NCBI GenBank assembly: GCA_947650365.1
Contig: OX393550.1
Span: 96,142,951-96,206,950, forward strand
Origin: Chamaelirium japonicum
Lineage: Eukaryota > Streptophyta > Magnoliopsida > Liliales > Melanthiaceae
Reading direction: 5' to 3'
Length of the DNA stretch: 64,000 nucleotides
This document shows positions 11,328-23,447 of this stretch, one piece after another. Position 1 is the first letter of the stretch; each line of letters opens with the position of its first letter. The translations under genes and the position numbers were made by a program. The notes under the pieces were generated by a model. It was not told where the DNA came from. It saw nothing but the letters and a program-made list of their open reading frames with translations, and searched no databases.

Positions 11328-11489
11328 TGTTCTTACAATTTATATCAATATTTTGGTATTATCATCATCTAGTTATTCAATTGCGTCAATGTATATGAAA
11401 ACATCAAAATCAGGCCAATAACTAATGTTAACTAATTGACGCCTTTGATAATTTCTGTCAATACCCTTTGATTCAACATATGCTGGAAA
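11328..11489. other. Short non-coding gap between elements
   Basis: No feature seen. Confidence 0.4.
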
Positions 11490-12592
11490 AACTTGGGAAT
11501 CAGCTCGTGGCACCGATCCCCTCCACCGCGGAACCCTTGAAACTCTAAGGAAGGTGATCAAAGGTTCAAGATCGAAACATTACAGAGATCGCACCAATAC
11601 GATAAAAATGAACTACACATATTCATAAGCAATTAAGAACTTGGATTATCACTAGGAAGAGAAATATGTACACCATGTGATGGTCACCATTTGTCGGATG
11701 TCACAAACCTCTCATTGCTCCTCTCACTGAACCAAACACCCACGAAGTAGAGAACAACTTTGCCCGAGAGATGCAAAAATATACCGGAGGACCCTCCAAG
11801 AGATGAAAACGTCTGAAGTAGAAGCCAATGTAGACGTGCCGAAGAACCTAATGAAGACCTGGATGAACTTGAAGAAGAACCCGAAGACGACCCTAGTCCA
11901 CTCTCTCTTTCAATCTTTCCCTCTTCTTCATTCTTCTTTTTTCTCTACCTTCCTCGCTCTTCTCTCCTTGCGGCAAAATCCAAAACTGGGATCCCTATTC
12001 TCTTCTCATCCTTCGATTCATCTCTCTCAATCATCTACCCTAGAAGAGCCACTCCATGTACTGTGGTAGCCACTCGTCATGCTCTACGAGCATCAAAGAG
12101 TCCTAGGGAGAGCACCGTGTCGGTGCCCCCTGGATCTTCCTTATCTCGCCGCAACCTCTTTTTATCAGTATACAATCTCAAGAACGCTTGGTAGCCACCA
12201 CAAATTGCTTCGATTAACCCTAGAGCTAGCCAACCCATGCTTTCCCTTTTTATCAGGGAACAAAATTTGACTTTAGGTTTCAAAAATCGGCCCAAAAAAC
12301 AACTCGATATGCCCCCCTTCTCGCATGCTCCAAGCTTGATTTGCTCGAGCGAAATCTTAGTTCGCTCGAGCAATTTTTTTTGGGTTTCTATGTGCAAAGG
12401 AGCTATCCAGTTCGCGCGGGAGAGCAAGATTTCTTCCAAGCGAATTTCCTGCTACTTTGGTCTTCATTCGGTATATGGGAAATTTCACAGGGCTTTCTTA
12501 TCCACTTAGGACTCACTCCTAGGTCTTGGACTCGATCTCGTCCCCATATAGTGTCTCGATCCGGGTTTGGCTGTTTCAAGAAAATTCCAACA
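11490..12592 (-). repeat. 3' LTR of second non-coding element
   Basis: It shares blocks with 13708-14843, including caccgatcccct, aagagaaatat and ctcgatccgggtttg. Strongly diverged. Confidence 0.7.
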
Positions 12593-13707
12593 AATCTCCA
12601 CCTTGGTTTTTGAAAGCTGACACCATGAAATCCTCTGTCATCTCCATTATCTTTAATATCATCATTGTTAGCATTGCCATTACTGTCAAAGAGCCTGTGA
12701 TAATCCAATGCCTTTCTTGTCACCTCATTGGTCACCCTACACCAGGTGCCCGTACACTGATTGATGCCCGATAATCTAGACCGATGATCAACTAACTTCA
12801 ATTTGATTTTGGACATAACCAAAATTCACTTCTTCCCGTCTTTCTCGTGCCTTGATTTAATCCACCTACAGACCAGTTTTTCACCGAACCCTCCACTGGA
12901 ACTACCCCTGTTGTGACCCACGCCTCTACTACAGACTCCCAACAAGACTGAAGAAATGTCATCGAAAACCTTCAGAACTCGACCTTGATCAGCGATCATG
13001 TACCTGAAAGAATCTAATATGTAAATAAAGATTTAGATTGCCTCTCAAAATTGACCTGGAACATGACAACCATTTATGAGTGTTAGAATTGTACTCAGCC
13101 CCCGGCTTTCTCAAATGATTTTATCGGCTCCCCTGATCTTTATCATGGAGCCATCGCCATCATCATCTTGTCACCCTAACACCTCACATAGCTGCAAAAC
13201 CATGCCCTGTGTGAGCACCCACGGCCCCACTATCTTGTACTCATTTTTGACCTGATTTCTTCTCAAAACTGGCCACCAAGAGATATTCATCATCCAAAGA
13301 TGATCCAACCAGATTAGCATATCATTCGACCTCCGCATCTCCATTGTTTTTCAGCCAACCTGGAGCCCTTTTCAAAACATGTTCTACCTTTTCTTTTGCA
13401 CTCGTATGCTCAGGCCTCAAGCCTATAGTGGCCTTCTCCTTGGAGATAAGGAAGACCACCATTCATGTCAGAAAGACGAATCAACCCTAGTGTTGAAAAT
13501 TATCCAATTCTATTTAGACATCCTCTCCTGCTTGTCAGCCAATCTGCCCAGATCAAATAGAGATCCTTCTGATAGAGTCAATCTTCAATTTACATCTTTT
13601 AGAATCCAAAGTTTGTACCATTGAATTTCTCGATCCTTAACTTGTCTTTCATCATCGCTCAAGCCACCTTGAAACCTCATACCGAAACCAAAGGTATGAT
13701 ACCAGTT

Positions 13708-14840
13708 TGTTGGGGAATCGGCCCGCAACACCGATCCCCTATACCGCGGAATCCTTCAAACCCTCAAGATGGTGCTCAAAGGTTTGGGGATCGAACCCTG
13801 TAGAGATCGTACAACCACAACAAATTCAATGCACCAGTTACAGTAGCAATCAAGGACTTGGAAAATCACTAGCTAGCAAGAGAAATATACTATGCGGTGG
13901 TCATTATTTATCAGACGTACTTCACAAACCCTCTCGTTGTTCCTCTCACAGAACCACACACCAATCAGTAAAGAACAATCCTGCTTGAGAGGTCTAGAGA
14001 TATACAGGAGTATCCACCAAGAGATGCACGCGACCAAAATAGAAGATGAGGTAGACACACTGAAGAACCTAGATGAAGATCGACCAGGATAATTAAACAT
14101 GAAGGAGAATCCGAATGCGACCCTCTACTCACTCTTCCCTTCTTCGCCTCTTCTCCTTTCTTCCTCCTTCTCTTCTCTTTCTCTCTTCCTCTCTCTTCTT
14201 TCCTTGCGGCAAAACTCTAAATTGGGCTTCCTATTCTCCTCCCGTCCTTCGATATATTCATATCTCTCAACTATCAACCCTAGAAAGCCCACTCCACCGT
14301 GGTCGTCAGCCGCCATGCTCCACAACAATCCAAGAGTCACGGGAGGAGCGTCATGCAAGTGCCCCCCCCGGCCAGAACTTCCTTCTCTCTCTACGACCTC
14401 CTCTTCTTCGTAGATGATCTCATTGAATCATTGGTAACCACCACACTTTACTTCGGGTAACCCTAGAGACACCATATGCTTCCCCTTTTATAAGGGAGCA
14501 TACTTATGGCTTTAGGTTTCCAAAATCGACCTCCAAAATAACTTGATACGCGGCCAGTCCGTTCGCCCCAGGCCTGATTTGCCCAAGCGAAATTCCAGTT
14601 TGGCCGGGCAAATTTTTTTGGGTTTATGCCTGCATAGGTGCTGTCCAGTTCGTCCGGGTGAGCCAGATTCAACTCAGGCAAATTTCTCGTGTGCTCTACC
14701 CTGTGCTAATTTGGTCTTAATCCGATACATGGGAAATTTCAAGGGACTTCCCTATACGCCTTGGACTTGATCTCTAGTTGTCTTGGACTTGATCTCGTCC
14801 CCACAGAGCACCTCGATCCGGGTTTGATTTTCACAAGTCA

Positions 14841-14843
<3 letters not shown>
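13708..14843 (-). repeat. 5' LTR of second non-coding element
   Basis: Begins tgttggggaatcgg next to the PBS remnant and runs into (CT)n at 14844. Confidence 0.7.

Positions 14844-14898
<55 letters not shown>
14844..14898. repeat. (CT)n microsatellite
   Basis: About 27 CT units at the outer edge of an LTR. Confidence 0.97.
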
Positions 14899-14899
<1 letters not shown>

Positions 14900-15245
14900 G
14901 GACGGTTAACCGCCCATGTCACGCTCTACCACACACAACAAAGACAAGTGATAAGTGGAGAAACTTTTGGAGTCCTGAAAAGATAAGCTTTCCATTTTGA
15001 TGCTAAGGAGTCGCGCAAGAGAGCGTGGGCTTTATGGGTTTCATGAGAACAACCTCAAACTGCAAGGAAACAAACATTAGCTGGGAGAGGACTGCCCCCC
15101 ATGTGTCCTCCCCTCGTGAGCTGGACGTTCAGGGCTATGTGGTGGTACCAAACCAAATAGAAAACGACTGCCTTGGATTCTTTGTCCCTTTGCAGCTGCC
15201 AAGAAAGAGAGAGGGAGAGAAGGAGACAAAACCCCACAACAACTA

Positions 15246-15282
15246 GGAGAGAGAGAGAGAAGGGGGGGGGGGGGGGGGGGGG
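15246..15282. repeat. (GA)n followed by poly-G
   Basis: A short GA array runs into about 20 G residues. Confidence 0.9.
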
Positions 15283-15400
15283 AGGGGAGGGTGGTTGTAG
15301 AAGCAAACAAACGCAATGAATGAGAAGCATTGGACGGAGAGGTTGTTTAATGAGGCTGAGGAACATTGGAAGAACACTCTTCGATGAGGAACCAAATGGA

Positions 15401-15467
<67 letters not shown>
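15401..15467. repeat. (TG)n(AG)n compound microsatellite
   Basis: Ten TG units followed by about 23 AG units. Confidence 0.97.
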
Positions 15468-15469
<2 letters not shown>

Positions 15470-15641
15470 TATATCTTTAGCCAAGCATAAAAGAAGAAGA
15501 GAAAAGGTGATTTAAGAGGCCAACAAGCCAATGGTGTGAACGAGGACGTTGAAAGAAACTGGTCAAATTTGACAGAGTCAAACCGAACAATTAACCAATT
15601 TCTAAAGTTCTATTGTACAAAGAAGTCAAAATACCATTGGA

Positions 15642-15644
<3 letters not shown>

Positions 15645-15690
<46 letters not shown>
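15645..15690. repeat. (GA)n microsatellite
   Basis: About 23 units. The flanks at 15535-15640 and 15760-15880 are partly similar (ggccaacaa, ttgtacaa), suggesting a local duplication. Confidence 0.95.
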
Positions 15691-15692
<2 letters not shown>

Positions 15693-15898
15693 TTTGGACA
15701 AGCTGAGAGAAGCTAAACCATGCACAAAATAGAAGTCAAAGCTAGGAAAAAGTGAGAGGCCAACAAACCAAATGGTTGAACGAGGATCTTAACCCCAATT
15801 AGAAGACTAGTCAAATAAAAATCGAGTACAGACTAACCACCAATTTATAAAATTGTATTGTACAAGAAAAATGAACATACAATTGGAATCAATGTCAA

Positions 15899-15945
<47 letters not shown>
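15899..15945. repeat. (TG)n(AG)n compound microsatellite
   Basis: Same structure as the array at 15401. Confidence 0.96.
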
Positions 15946-15947
<2 letters not shown>

Positions 15948-16279
15948 AGAAACCAATGAAGGAAATTAATGTGCAGCTAAATATAAATAAAAATCCAGCA
16001 TTCTTATAAATAAACTTTAAAAACTGAATTAAATTAAAGAAAATCAAGCACTCCACAAAACCAAATCCCCCCTTGTGTGTACAATTAGTGCAAACAACAC
16101 CATTTTTCGATCACATATCTTTTCCTTTCACCCCAAAATGAACAAATAGTCCAACAAAAATAAAAATGAACAAATAGTATATTATCACTGATACCTCTTA
16201 GAGATCCAATAGCACAAGAGTGCATGCATATGTACATATATCTTTCCAAATATATCCTGCATGCATAAATACATGCAAC

Positions 16280-16281
<2 letters not shown>

Positions 16282-16340
<59 letters not shown>
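16282..16340. repeat. (GA)n microsatellite
   Basis: About 29 units, roughly 0.65 kb downstream of the MIR167 hairpin in its transcription direction. Confidence 0.97.
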
Positions 16341-16343
<3 letters not shown>

Positions 16344-16974
16344 AAAAAGGGGGGGAAAAAAGGAATTCTTCCTTCCCAATAAAGTACATTCTCCCTCACT
16401 ATTAGATTCTTTATTTAAATTTGTTAGTGTTCTAACTCCAATTCAAACAAAGGCTGTTATCATCTCTAAAGCTATCGATTTCTTCGACACATGCAAGCTA
16501 GGGTTTCCAACTCTATTTCAAGTGGAAAAACATCTAGAAAAACTGTTAGATGAGGAATACATAACATTATGAAGATCAACAATAAATAAAGCTAGAAAAA
16601 ATAAAATTGAAAGGGATGAAAGCAAATAAGAACTCACAGAGAGAAGGATTTCAAGGTTCATCCCCTCGATTTTTTTGAAGCCACGATCTCAAAAGAACCA
16701 AATCAACCATGTGAGAGACAAATTGCACCCCCCTCCCTTCCTTCCACTTCACAAACCCCATCAATCCTTTGTTGAATTCTCTTATTCACACCACACAACA
16801 GAAGATCTAGAATAACACTAAAGAACTCAAGATTAGAGGAAACCATGAATACCCTGAATCTGAAATCAGCCAGAATTAATCCACAACCCTTTTGGGGGTT
16901 TGCCATGAAACCCTAATGACCAGGTTGGGAAATAGAGGTATTGCTGATTAGGGTTTTTTTTTCTTTTTCTTGTG

Positions 16975-17085
16975 CACCCATCAGCAGATGAAACTGCAGC
17001 ATGATCTGATCGTGTTCCTATCGAGAATTCGAAGCGAGGAAGACGGGAGATCAGATCATGCTGGCAGCTTCAGCTGCTTGTGGGG
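16975..17085 (-). ncRNA. MIR167: MIR167 precursor hairpin
   Basis: The minus strand encodes a foldback whose 5' arm contains the conserved miR167 sequence at 17051-17072 (first 20 bases TGAAGCTGCCAGCATGATCT). The 3' arm (16987-17007, AGATCATGCTGCAGTTTCAT) pairs with it almost fully, giving the star strand. The loop, 17008-17050, is about 40 bases. In plants miR167 guides cleavage of the auxin response factor ARF6 and ARF8 mRNAs in pollen, ovule and root development. A TATA box lies upstream at 17191-17198. The surrounding 1.5 kb is free of LTR elements but dense in GA/CT arrays. This is the best-supported host gene in the window; the family member number cannot be told. Confidence 0.93.
17051..17072 (-). 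ncRNA. MIR167: Mature miR167
   Basis: It matches the 5'-arm miR167 of land plants, starting with U as required for AGO1 loading. Length here is given as 22 nt; 21-nt forms are equally common in the family. Confidence 0.92.
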
Positions 17086-17187
17086 CACCATGAGAAGAGC
17101 CATCAGCCATGAGAGGAGGGGAGAAGAGGAGAGGAGAGGAGAGGAGAGGAGCCATGGTTGAATCTAGCTCTGAGGGGGTGAGGAGAG

Positions 17188-17200
17188 GAGATATATAGGA
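17188..17200 (-). promoter_or_regulatory. Putative TATA box of the MIR167 transcript
   Basis: On the minus strand tcctatatatctc lies about 115 bp upstream of the hairpin, followed by CT-rich DNA. This placement suits a pol II start near 17160. Inferred from position only. Confidence 0.55.
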
Positions 17201-17465
17201 GAAAGGGAGGGGTTATCTCTTTCGATTGTGTGCTGTTGGTGTAATTCATAGGTTGAAGGGAGAGATAATAATAATTAAGAAAAGTGTGGTCCCGGGAAAA
17301 AAAAGAAGAAAGAAAAAGAAAAAAAACCAACTTAAATATTTGTCATGCCAACGCCACCCCACCATGCAGTTAGGGTTTCTAAATTTACTCCCAGCTTTTA
17401 ATAGCTTCTGGAGGGGCCCCCTCATGCATCTCCACGTCCCATTCAACAAGATGCCCTCTCCCCAC

Positions 17466-17471
<6 letters not shown>

Positions 17472-17511
<40 letters not shown>
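17472..17511. repeat. (GA)n microsatellite in the MIR167 upstream region
   Basis: About 20 units, ~0.3 kb upstream of the TATA box. Confidence 0.96.
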
Positions 17512-17513
<2 letters not shown>

Positions 17514-17640
17514 AAGAAAGGTGATCAAATAGTATATAAGAGCACAAGTGAGTCCATCTTCAATGGAATCCTGTTTTGTTCCATAAGGTTCAATAGAAAA
17601 TTAAGGGGAGTAAGGCATCTTAACCTAACAAGAGCCATGT

Positions 17641-17641
<1 letters not shown>

Positions 17642-17675
<34 letters not shown>
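17642..17675. repeat. (CT)n microsatellite
   Basis: About 17 units, followed by a second short CT run near 17688-17710. Confidence 0.95.
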
Positions 17676-17677
<2 letters not shown>

Positions 17678-18189
17678 ATGTGACTTCTCTCTCTCTCTAT
17701 TGCTCTCTCTATCCTCATTGAATGGTGCCGTTTAACCCAGTCCTAGCTAATGGCATCTTTTTTTCTTTCTTAGGATCTTGTTTCTGTCCTTTATGAGCAT
17801 TGGTCCACTCAGAGCCCAGAGCATGCTGATGCCCCCTTTGTGGCTGGTGTCAGTTGTTCATAAGTAGTTGGTTAGGACAGCACCTCCAATATGGAAAACA
17901 TTGTTACATCAGTCCACATCACCAACAACCTATTTCAACAAAGCAAGAAAACTGATGTTTTTCATCCAAGCAAGGCTTAATTGCTTTGGGATGAAGGGTG
18001 TTTGTCCTATATATACAACCCCTTTGAAAATTCTCTCTCTAGCTAGCTAGGTTTTAACCACATTGCCACACACAGTCAGTTGGCCAACTTGATCAGTTCA
18101 GTAAACCAAATAATATTTTGCCACTCCAACAGTCATATTCACATAAGAGAGTAAAGGGCTCGGAGTATACTCACCCTTTTTCCCTTTCT

Positions 18190-18963
18190 TCCTTAATCTA
18201 GGGTTTCGTTTTTCTCTCTCTTAGCATCCTCGGATGCCACCGGCGGCTCCAGAGAGGCCAAGTGATCAGCGAAGGTGCTCTTGGGGAACGGATTTGCATA
18301 GTTCTTCCCTTTTCTCCTCTTGTTGACAGGGTTTTTTTTTTTATCATTTTTAGGGATCGGTCCCCGTTGATCTGGATATCCTCCCATCTTTCTCTTTTTG
18401 TTGGGATTTTGGGGTCGTCCTTTTTGGATCAGGCTCTATCGGGGTTGGTGTTTTCCCCTTCAGGTGAGATGCGGTAGCTTAGTCTGATCGGTGCGACAGC
18501 CTTGTTTTTCCCTTCTGGTGAGGTGCAGACCTCGTCCCTGCTCGTTTCGGTAGCTCCCGGTCTCGGCGTGAGTGGCGGCTCCAACTCGACGTGGAGTTGT
18601 GGCTTCGGGAGGCTCGTCGGTGACTCCTTCCCGTGGATCGTGGGTGGTGGTTTGCCAATCCTGGCACATGTGGGCGTTTGCAGGGTTTATGTTCTTTTGT
18701 TTTTTTTCTTCTTCTCTTGGGTGGTGCGAACGTGTTGCTCGATTTGTCCACAGTCTGGAGGTGGTTGTGTTTGTTTCGCCGTTGTGGCGGTGTTGGTTTC
18801 TCGCTGGTGTGATGGTGTGTTGGTTGCCGTGGTAGTGGTGTGTATTGTCGCAACCTTGTGCCCTTTCTCTCTGCCAGGTTACGGTGGTCGTTGCTTGCAT
18901 CGGACTGTGGTGCCTCCCGGAGGTCTTTTGACCTCTCCCTTTCATAAACCAAAAAAAAAAAAA
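18190..18963 (+). mobile_element. Possible retroposed sequence ending in poly(A)
   Basis: A G+C- and T-rich stretch ends with ccctttcataaacc and an A-run (18950-18962), resembling a LINE or LINE-derived 3' end. A 157-codon frame (18502-18975) runs through the tail and is Val/Cys/Phe-rich without a known domain, so I do not call it a gene. No target duplication was found. Confidence 0.3.
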
Positions 18964-18974
18964 GTAATAACGTA

Positions 18975-19945
18975 AGGTTATCTTTTCATTCTACCACATA
19001 TTGAATTGATCATTTTGTTAGGTTTAGCCCCGGTGGTGTCTTATGCCCTCTGTTCGGGTGGGGCCGGATTGTGCCTCTTCTCGCATTCCGCACATTAGGG
19101 GGTCCCTTAGAGTTTGTCCAGACCTAGCCTCGTATGAGGGGGAGGTTGTTGGATTTAGTCATGCAGCGGCTAGTGTAGATAATTTGCATGTTGTTTGAAA
19201 TTTTTTAGGGAGGGTGCAAAGGGTGCCTTTGGAGCGGGCGGAATGAGTGTGATTTATTTATCGGGGTGCTTTCCATCGGACGGCTGCGATTCCGACGGTC
19301 CCGAATCCGGATAATCTGGAATACAGAGTAGTAGACACCTTTTGGGCTGCATGCGGTCATTATTGAACCATCCAATTTTTGGACCTACACATTAGGGATC
19401 CCCCCAATAATCAGTGTGAAGATTCTAACAAGAATGTCGATTTTCTGGTGGACCTTAGCTTCTTGAATAAATGCTACGAATCCATAATTGATCCTTCAAC
19501 AACCTTTCAACTTGTTTTGCCCTATGAATAGCCAAAAAAAAATTGTCAACTTTTGAATTCTCCATAAAAATGATTTCTGGCAGGAGCATTGAGTTATGGG
19601 CAATTGGACGGGATCCTCTGAGATTATAACCTTAGAGGATCAAGATAAGTTTTGATCGAAACTGAATCACAACCGTCCATTACACACCGGTGAATCACAC
19701 TCAGCCCAAGTCCGGCAAAGCCATAAAAGGACGGACACTCACCCCAAAATGAACAACCGTGACTTTAACCTATCTGATAGTCTCAGAGGATCCACGTCCT
19801 TCTTTTCTAATTTCATCTTTGACAAAAACGATTTAAAATACTCGCCAAAAATTAACTTGGATTATGTGCTTTTTCTCATACACGATGCCAATGTTGAAGC
19901 GCAAAAGAGTGATCTGATTGCCGGTTTCTTGTTCAGTCAAGTCGA
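18975..19945. other. No gene seen; possible LTR fragment near 19138
   Basis: gagggggagg at 19138-19147 followed by ttgttgg resembles a polypurine tract next to an LTR start, but no partner LTR was found. Confidence 0.3.
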
Positions 19946-20139
19946 AGAGAAATGCTATTCAGCCCCGAAGGTTTTCCTGTTTCGCTCAGCTCGATTGGCG
20001 TGGCCGTGTGCGAGTGGTGGTTGAATCTCATTAGTAACATTTGAATCTGGCATTGCACCAGTACCACTCGCACGCAGCCACATCAATCAGACTGAGTGGA
20101 ATCATAAAAACCTTCGGGCTAAATAGCACGTATTTCTCC
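19946..20139. mobile_element. Foldback MITE, copy 1 of a three-copy family
   Basis: Long inverted arms: aatgctattcagccccgaag near the left end pairs with cttcgggctaaatagc near the right end, and the inner arms (gtgcgagtggtggt / accagtaccactcgcac) also pair. The whole ~190 bp can form one hairpin. Related copies lie at 43049-43230 and 63593-63768. Confidence 0.8.
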
Positions 20140-20365
20140 AAGTCAAAATAAAAGATGCCGAATTCTTACCTAGCTAGTAACTGAAATGTAAAACGCCAAA
20201 TCCATTTAAACGAATTAGGCCATCTTTTAAGCAACCGTTTATATGAACTAGGCATCTCAATCTCATACACCAATATCATTCAAGGGAAAAATAGAAATCC
20301 AACATAGTTCATCATATATTTGTGCTATGATTTCCCCTTCATGAAAGTTCCCCCCTTGATGCCTC

Positions 20366-20924
<559 letters not shown>

Positions 20925-21165
20925 GTCCGAACAGCTGTTCGGACCTTATGTATTCTAGGTCGATCTGAATAACTTTTTAGACTCCTAAACATATGTACGG
21001 TCGGAGGGATCTTTAGTTATCCAAACCGTTAGGGACAACTTAACACTAGACATCCGAACATCTGTTCAGACTACCTACGTACTGTATTTGCTTATTTGCT
21101 GGGTCTACCTTCCAAATAGTTGTTCAGACCGGATAGCTTAGTCGTTTGAACAATTGTTCGGACCA
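20925..21165. repeat. Spaced palindromes around tgttcggac
   Basis: gtccgaacagctgttcggac (20925-20944) is a perfect 20-bp palindrome. Related imperfect palindromes follow near 21052-21070 and 21143-21163, and a half copy near 21119-21129. Not recognised. Confidence 0.65.
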
Positions 21166-21169
21166 CTAG

Positions 21170-22259
21170 TACCCAGTCACTTTTGTATAAATACCCCTTT
21201 TCTCTTTTGGGTTTGTGTGAAAAAATTCGAGAAAAATCATTTTGTCGAAGAACTTTTTGAAAATTTTTCTTTGTTTCTTTCTCATTCCAAATCCTACTAC
21301 CAAGGTAAGATATTATAGACTTGTAGGTCATTTTTCACCACGTATGCTTTAATTTGATATAAATTAAAGATTTATTTATCTTTTTATCGGGATGTGTATT
21401 TTGAACCATTTTCTTAGGTTAAATGGTTTAGTTTGGTTCTCTCTATCCCACCCTTGCAAATCCCATGTGTTGGGTTCTTTCATGTTAAACGAAAGAGGGT
21501 TTGGTCTTGCTCATGCGACATGATAAGAAGAACCCTAAATCCTATTAGTAGGGAGTCGGGATGTACTGACGTAATTTCTTTGAGGTCCGTCGGACGAGTT
21601 ACTCCGGCGAAGTAGTCCCTTATATAATGCTGCCACCCACAACAGGGTGCAATTCACTTTTGGGCACATTTGGATCCCGAAAGGACAAGCGTTGGTGTTT
21701 TCACGTGTATGAAGCACAAAAGTCTGAGCGGTGACTTGGGTGAGCTCTAAGGCCACGTACGTGTGTTGGATCACATGAAGACGGTCGAGCAGGGAGTGTG
21801 TGAAACGCTGGAAGGAGAGCGACAAAATGCAGTGTGGAGAAGAGGGATCGATGTCCCGAACCGGTCCCATGTGTTCATTCTTTGTGTCTATAATCAAATC
21901 TTTTACTTAGTAGATTGCTCTCACTATCCGGCATGAAGTCAACGAGGTTTTCTCCTGTAAAGTGTTTTCTCGTAAAAATATTGTGTGTTGTTGTTTAACT
22001 TGTAAAATACAAACATTGTATGCTTTTGCCCAACACTTCATAGAAACTCACTAAACTGATAATTTCTGTTAGTGTGGGAGAGAGAGAACCACCCAACATC
22101 TAATCACCATTTCATACAAATCGTAATATTCTGCGATGAGTTTAGAATTTAGCATAATATAACTTTTAATCTACATGTCTAGCATAGTGCCTATTGATCA
22201 GGGCGATTATAGGAGGTATAATTTATTGGAGACCGTCACGCTCCGGTCGTACCTCCCAC
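21170..22259. other. No gene seen
   Basis: Several short open frames without domain signal; no element termini recognised. Confidence 0.4.
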
Positions 22260-22596
22260 TAGGGATGGCAGCGGTGCGGTTTAAAACCAAAAAACATGGT
22301 AAACCACACAGTATGGTGCGGTTTTAGTTTGCCAAAATATAAAACCGTTGCGGTGTGGTGCGGTTTCGATTTTCGGTTTCGGGGTAGTGGTGTAGTTTCA
22401 GCTTTGCCAAAATTGTATAAAATTGCACCATTTAGGCTATTATAATGATAAACTACGGTACACCGCACCACACCACACCGCATTGTGCGGTTTTGATTTT
22501 ACATAATGGTACACCGTGGCGGTGTGGCGGTTGGGTGTTGTGGTGCGGTTTCGGTTTTGCCCAAAACCAACCGAAACCGTGCTGTTGCCATCCCTA
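22260..22596. mobile_element. hAT-type MITE rich in gcggttt motifs
   Basis: The termini tagggatggcag and gttgccatcccta are inverted repeats. The 8-bp flanks cctcccac (22252-22259) and cctcccat (22597-22604) match at 7 of 8 positions. The 337-bp interior repeats gtgcggtttt/aaaccgca words in both orientations. Confidence 0.85.
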
Positions 22597-22644
22597 CCTC
22601 CCATTGGTCCCTCTATGAGGGATCCACCCATGGCTAAGGTAATT

Positions 22645-22649
<5 letters not shown>

Positions 22650-22703
<54 letters not shown>
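22650..22703. repeat. (CT)n microsatellite abutting a gypsy LTR
   Basis: The array ends at the base before the LTR start TGTGGG at 22704. Confidence 0.97.
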
Positions 22704-22707
<4 letters not shown>

Positions 22708-23307
22708 GGTGCAAAAATTGTACCGGACCGGATCAGAGCGGCATGGGCCCGCGCAACGGCCCAAGTGGGTAAGCCCGGCCGGGTTCATGGGCCCACTCTA
22801 CGAGGCTAGCAGATCAAGCCCTCCCCCTTATTGGGCCCGAACAACGGCCCAATAAGGGCCCAGCAAGGAGGCCCAGAACCAGTGCCACGTCATCATCGCC
22901 ACATCATCACTGCCAAATCGGGCACGTGCCTACACTATAAAAGGACCCCCAAGGCATCCAGGAAGGGGGTTGGTCATTCAATCAGAGGAAGAGAGGATTC
23001 AGAGCTAGAGCTTACTTCTCCCCTCCGAGTCTTCTTTTCTTGTTGCTCCGTGCAACCCCCACTGTAAGAAGCTTCTCTCGGCCTGTCGAGAGTACGCTCA
23101 ACCCTCATTTTACTCAAATTATAGTGGAAATCAGGTGGCACCTCTCGCCCGGAGACGTAGGTCGTAAGACCGAACTTCGACAACAACTCAGTGTGTCATC
23201 TCTCTCCTTCTCAACTTTACAATCTCTAACTCTACAAACCATCCTCATTCGATCAAGGCTGTGGGGCGGGGTTCCCGATCAAGGCGGCTCGGAAATTTCC
23301 CCCCACA
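22704..23307 (+). repeat. 5' LTR of the Tat-type element
   Basis: It carries a G-box palindrome (ggcacgtgcc, 22921-22930) a few bases upstream of a TATA box (ctataaaagg, about 22935-22944), a compact promoter for the element transcript. Confidence 0.95.
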
Positions 23308-23311
23308 ATCT

Positions 23312-23329
23312 TTGGCGCCGTCTGTGGGA
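23312..23329 (+). other. Primer-binding site of the Tat-type element
   Basis: tggcgccgtctgtggg, the common plant gypsy PBS, lies 5 bases after the LTR. Confidence 0.9.
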
Positions 23330-23447
23330 TATCGATAGAGGTCTTACCCACACCTCTACCGACTCCTATTCAACTTGTGGTGACGAGCCACAAGTCCTCC
23401 TCCAAATCAACCTCAACGCCTTCATCACGCCGACATCAACACGCTCG

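Larger units (their letters stand above)
11490..14843 (-). mobile_element. Second non-coding LTR element, minus orientation
   Basis: Direct repeats of about 1.1 kb, 11490-12592 and 13708-14843, flank a 1.1-kb interior without coding motifs. At the right-hand LTR the PBS is degenerate (gtatgatacca, 13694-13704). At the left-hand LTR the complement of a purine tract (aatctccaccttgg, 12593-12606) marks the 3' LTR border. So the element has both ends needed for reverse transcription but no proteins. The outer end of the right LTR is replaced by a CT array. Confidence 0.72.

Noticed and set aside
18502-18975. 157-codon frame rich in Val, Cys and Phe
   Set aside because: It runs into a poly(A) tail and matches no family; more likely part of a retroposed non-coding segment.
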